Below, in pieces: positions 12,969-14,228 of a DNA stretch of 14,228 nucleotides. Under the pieces are notes generated by a model that saw only the letters and a list, made by a program, of their open reading frames with translations, was not told where the DNA came from and searched no databases. The stretch covers positions 1 through 14,228 of the forward strand of contig CBDUQG010000024.1 of assembly GCA_965369305.1 (NCBI GenBank), read 5' to 3'. The position numbers and the translations under genes are program-made. Numbering within the stretch: position 1 is the stretch's first letter; the number at the start of each line of letters is the position of its first letter. This DNA is from JAFGTE01 sp965369305. Its GTDB lineage: Bacteria; Patescibacteriota; Gracilibacteria; UM-FILTER-43-11.

Positions 12969-13646
12969 ATGAGTGATATTTCTCTAAAGGAAATGGCCGC
13001 TAATGCGGTGCATTTTGGCCATCCAACCAGCCGTTGGAACCCAAAAATGAAGACTTACATTTATGGCTCACGCCATGGTGTTCATATTTTTGATCTTAAG
13101 CTGACTGCTAAAAAGCTTCAAGAAGCTCTTGGCTTCCTAAATCGCATGGCGAAGGATAAAAAAGAAGTTCTTTTTGTTGGAACCAAGCAGCAGTGCCGAC
13201 GCTTCCTTTATGAAGTCAAAGAGGAAACCGGCATGCCCATTGTTACCGATAAATGGATCCCTGGTCTTCTGACTAACTTTAAGACCATTAAGGAGCGTAT
13301 TGATTACTTCAAACAGCTCAAGGAGGATGACGCTGCCGGAAAGCTGTCTAAGTACACCAAAAAGGAACAAAGTAAGCTTCGCAAGAAAATTCAGGACCTT
13401 TCTGTTTCTTTGTCTGGTGTGGAGAACATGCGAGGGAAGCCAGACGTGCTTTTTGTTTCTGATATTGTCCGTGATCACATTGCGGTAAAGGAAGCTCGCA
13501 CACTTGGCATTCCTGTGGTTGGTATTGTTGATACCAACGCTGATCCTGATCAAGTAGACTATCCGATTCCAGCAAATGATGATGCCATCAAGTCTCTGGA
13601 ATATATTCTGGGACTGGCTAAAGAAGCTGTAAACGTAAAGAACTAA
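12969..13646 (+). CDS. rpsB: Ribosomal protein S2
   Basis: A 225-residue protein S2 of the small ribosomal subunit, binding 16S rRNA between head and body and needed for S1 function and mRNA docking in many bacteria. Clear marks are AVHFGHPTSRWNPKM near the N-terminus, the FVGTK segment, DKWIPGLLTNFKT (the usual W-x-GG-x-LTN has Pro-Gly here), GKPDVLFV and the highly conserved GIPVVGIVDTNADPD and IPANDDA near the end. The ATG at 12969 is chosen because MSDISLKEM matches the known S2 start; the in-frame GTG at 12951 would add six residues and falls in the proposed leader stem. AAGGA lies only 2 nt before the ATG, too close for a standard Shine-Dalgarno site. tsf, its usual partner, is not the next gene. 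Confidence 0.97.
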   Translation: MSDISLKEMAANAVHFGHPTSRWNPKMKTYIYGSRHGVHIFDLKLTAKKLQEALGFLNRMAKDKKEVLFVGTKQQCRRFLYEVKEETGMPIVTDKWIPGLLTNFKTIKERIDYFKQLKEDDAAGKLSKYTKKEQSKLRKKIQDLSVSLSGVENMRGKPDVLFVSDIVRDHIAVKEARTLGIPVVGIVDTNADPDQVDYPIPANDDAIKSLEYILGLAKEAVNVKN

Positions 13647-13650
13647 TTAA

Positions 13651-14228
13651 ATGGCTGAAGAAAAGGACAATCAGGCCACTGAAGAGCAACAGGCTCCTAC
13701 CCCGGAAGCTCCGGCTACTGAAGCTCCTGCTGAACAAGTAGCTGAGCCTGCCGCTGAGCAGTCGACTGAAGCACCAAAAGAGGAGACTCCTGTAGAAGCT
13801 GAAAAGAAGCCTAAGAAAGTAAAAGAGCCAGAGCGTCAGGACATGACCACGCTCCATGAGCGGACCATTGCGGCGATGAGCTACTTTGGCTTCCTGGCCA
13901 TTGTTCCTTTCTATCTCAAAAAAGATAGCGAGTTCTGCCGTTTCCATGGGAAACAGGGGATGCTCCTAGCCATCATCTTCTTTATGGCTAAGCTCTTCAC
14001 GGTCATTGATCTTTTGATGGATGTCGTGTTGATTCTGCAGATTGTGGTGATGTTCCGTATGGGCTTTGCTGCCCTCTCCGGTCGCTGGAAGCGAATGACT
14101 TTCTTCTATGACTGGTCTTGCCAACTCGAAGATGCGCTTAGTTTGAAGACCAAGGAACAAGAAATGGAAGAAGTGACTCTCAAGCCAAACGAAACACCTA
14201 AGGCAGAAGAAGCTCCTAAACCTAGTAA
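13651..14228 (+). CDS. Tic20/DUF4870-like membrane protein (3' partial)
   Basis: An open frame of 192 codons from ATG 13651, with no stop before the window edge. It has three parts. Residues 1-64 form an acidic Pro/Ala/Glu-rich, low-complexity tail with repeated EAP-type units. Residues about 68-165 form a membrane domain with helices around MSYFGFLAIVPFYL, GMLLAIIFFMAKLF and VVLILQIVVMF, and the signature KKDSEFCRFHGKQG between them. A second acidic Pro-rich tail follows. The pattern of a helix, KKDSEFxRFHxxQG and further helices resembles the DUF4870/Tic20-like family, whose bacterial members have no settled function. It begins 4 nt after the rpsB stop, so it should share the rpsB transcript. 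No Shine-Dalgarno site precedes it. Confidence 0.75.
   Translation, partial: MAEEKDNQATEEQQAPTPEAPATEAPAEQVAEPAAEQSTEAPKEETPVEAEKKPKKVKEPERQDMTTLHERTIAAMSYFGFLAIVPFYLKKDSEFCRFHGKQGMLLAIIFFMAKLFTVIDLLMDVVLILQIVVMFRMGFAALSGRWKRMTFFYDWSCQLEDALSLKTKEQEMEEVTLKPNETPKAEEAPKPS

Noticed and set aside
13137..13553. - strand open frame (138 codons) inside rpsB
   Set aside because: Antisense to S2; explained by the codon pattern of the real gene.
13618..13947. - strand open frame rich in Ser, Arg, Leu and Phe opposite the DUF4870-like gene
   Set aside because: It mirrors the low-complexity Glu/Pro/Ala codons of the + strand gene, which has a convincing membrane domain and starts directly after rpsB.
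1..14228. UGA-to-glycine recoding (code 25), CRISPR arrays, tRNA genes, insertion sequences
   Set aside because: TGA ends several intact genes at expected family lengths, and no repeats, cloverleaf sequences or transposase-like frames were found on reading.

Overview
The window looks like a bacterial chromosome segment from a small-genome lineage, most likely the Candidate Phyla Radiation (Patescibacteria), possibly Peregrinibacteria-like. Four things point that way. There is a type IV secretion-type pilin of the form common in that group. The prolyl-tRNA synthetase lacks the usual editing insertion. Genes are packed with overlaps. Almost no start codon has a Shine-Dalgarno sequence. TGA is used as an ordinary stop by several genes (purQ, both glycosyltransferases, the AI-2E-like transporter), so this is not the UGA=Gly code of Gracilibacteria/Absconditabacteria. 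The lineage call is an inference from gene content only.

Left part (1-2378, + strand): the 3' part of a ComF-type phosphoribosyltransferase; a PurQ glutaminase with an unusual 160-residue C-terminal extension that may contain a PurS-like fold; and a short SpoU/TrmH RNA 2'-O-methyltransferase that overlaps purQ by ATGA. Facing them on the - strand (2375-6197) is a run of four genes: a T4SS-type pilin, an AI-2E/PerM-family transporter, a 101-residue unknown protein and a membrane-anchored FMN-binding glutamate synthase-like protein. The last two each have a good sigma-70-like promoter of their own.

Middle (6277-10470): proS (short, zinc-ribbon type) and an RmlA-like sugar nucleotidyltransferase read rightward. 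Convergent with them is a tightly overlapping - strand operon of two GT2 glycosyltransferases and a small membrane protein. The nucleotidyltransferase and glycosyltransferases together suggest synthesis of a cell-surface polysaccharide.

Right part (10500-14228): a TrmA/RlmD-family RNA m5U methyltransferase without a TRAM domain starts only 29 nt from the divergent glycosyltransferase. It converges on a three-gene - strand cassette of unrecognised small proteins. The first two of these appear to be paralogues of each other. The cassette has a promoter with a dyad placed between its -35 and -10. Divergent from it is rpsB (ribosomal protein S2), with a promoter and a roughly 100-nt leader that can fold into a possible pseudoknot. 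rpsB is followed 4 nt later by a Tic20/DUF4870-like membrane protein that runs off the window end.

No tRNA, rRNA, CRISPR array, insertion sequence or stretch of 300 nt without a gene was found. The most unusual items are the unknown small-protein cassette with its operator-like dyad, the PurQ C-terminal fusion, the rpsB leader, and the near-absence of Shine-Dalgarno sites together with TANNNT boxes lying 8-15 nt before several start codons.
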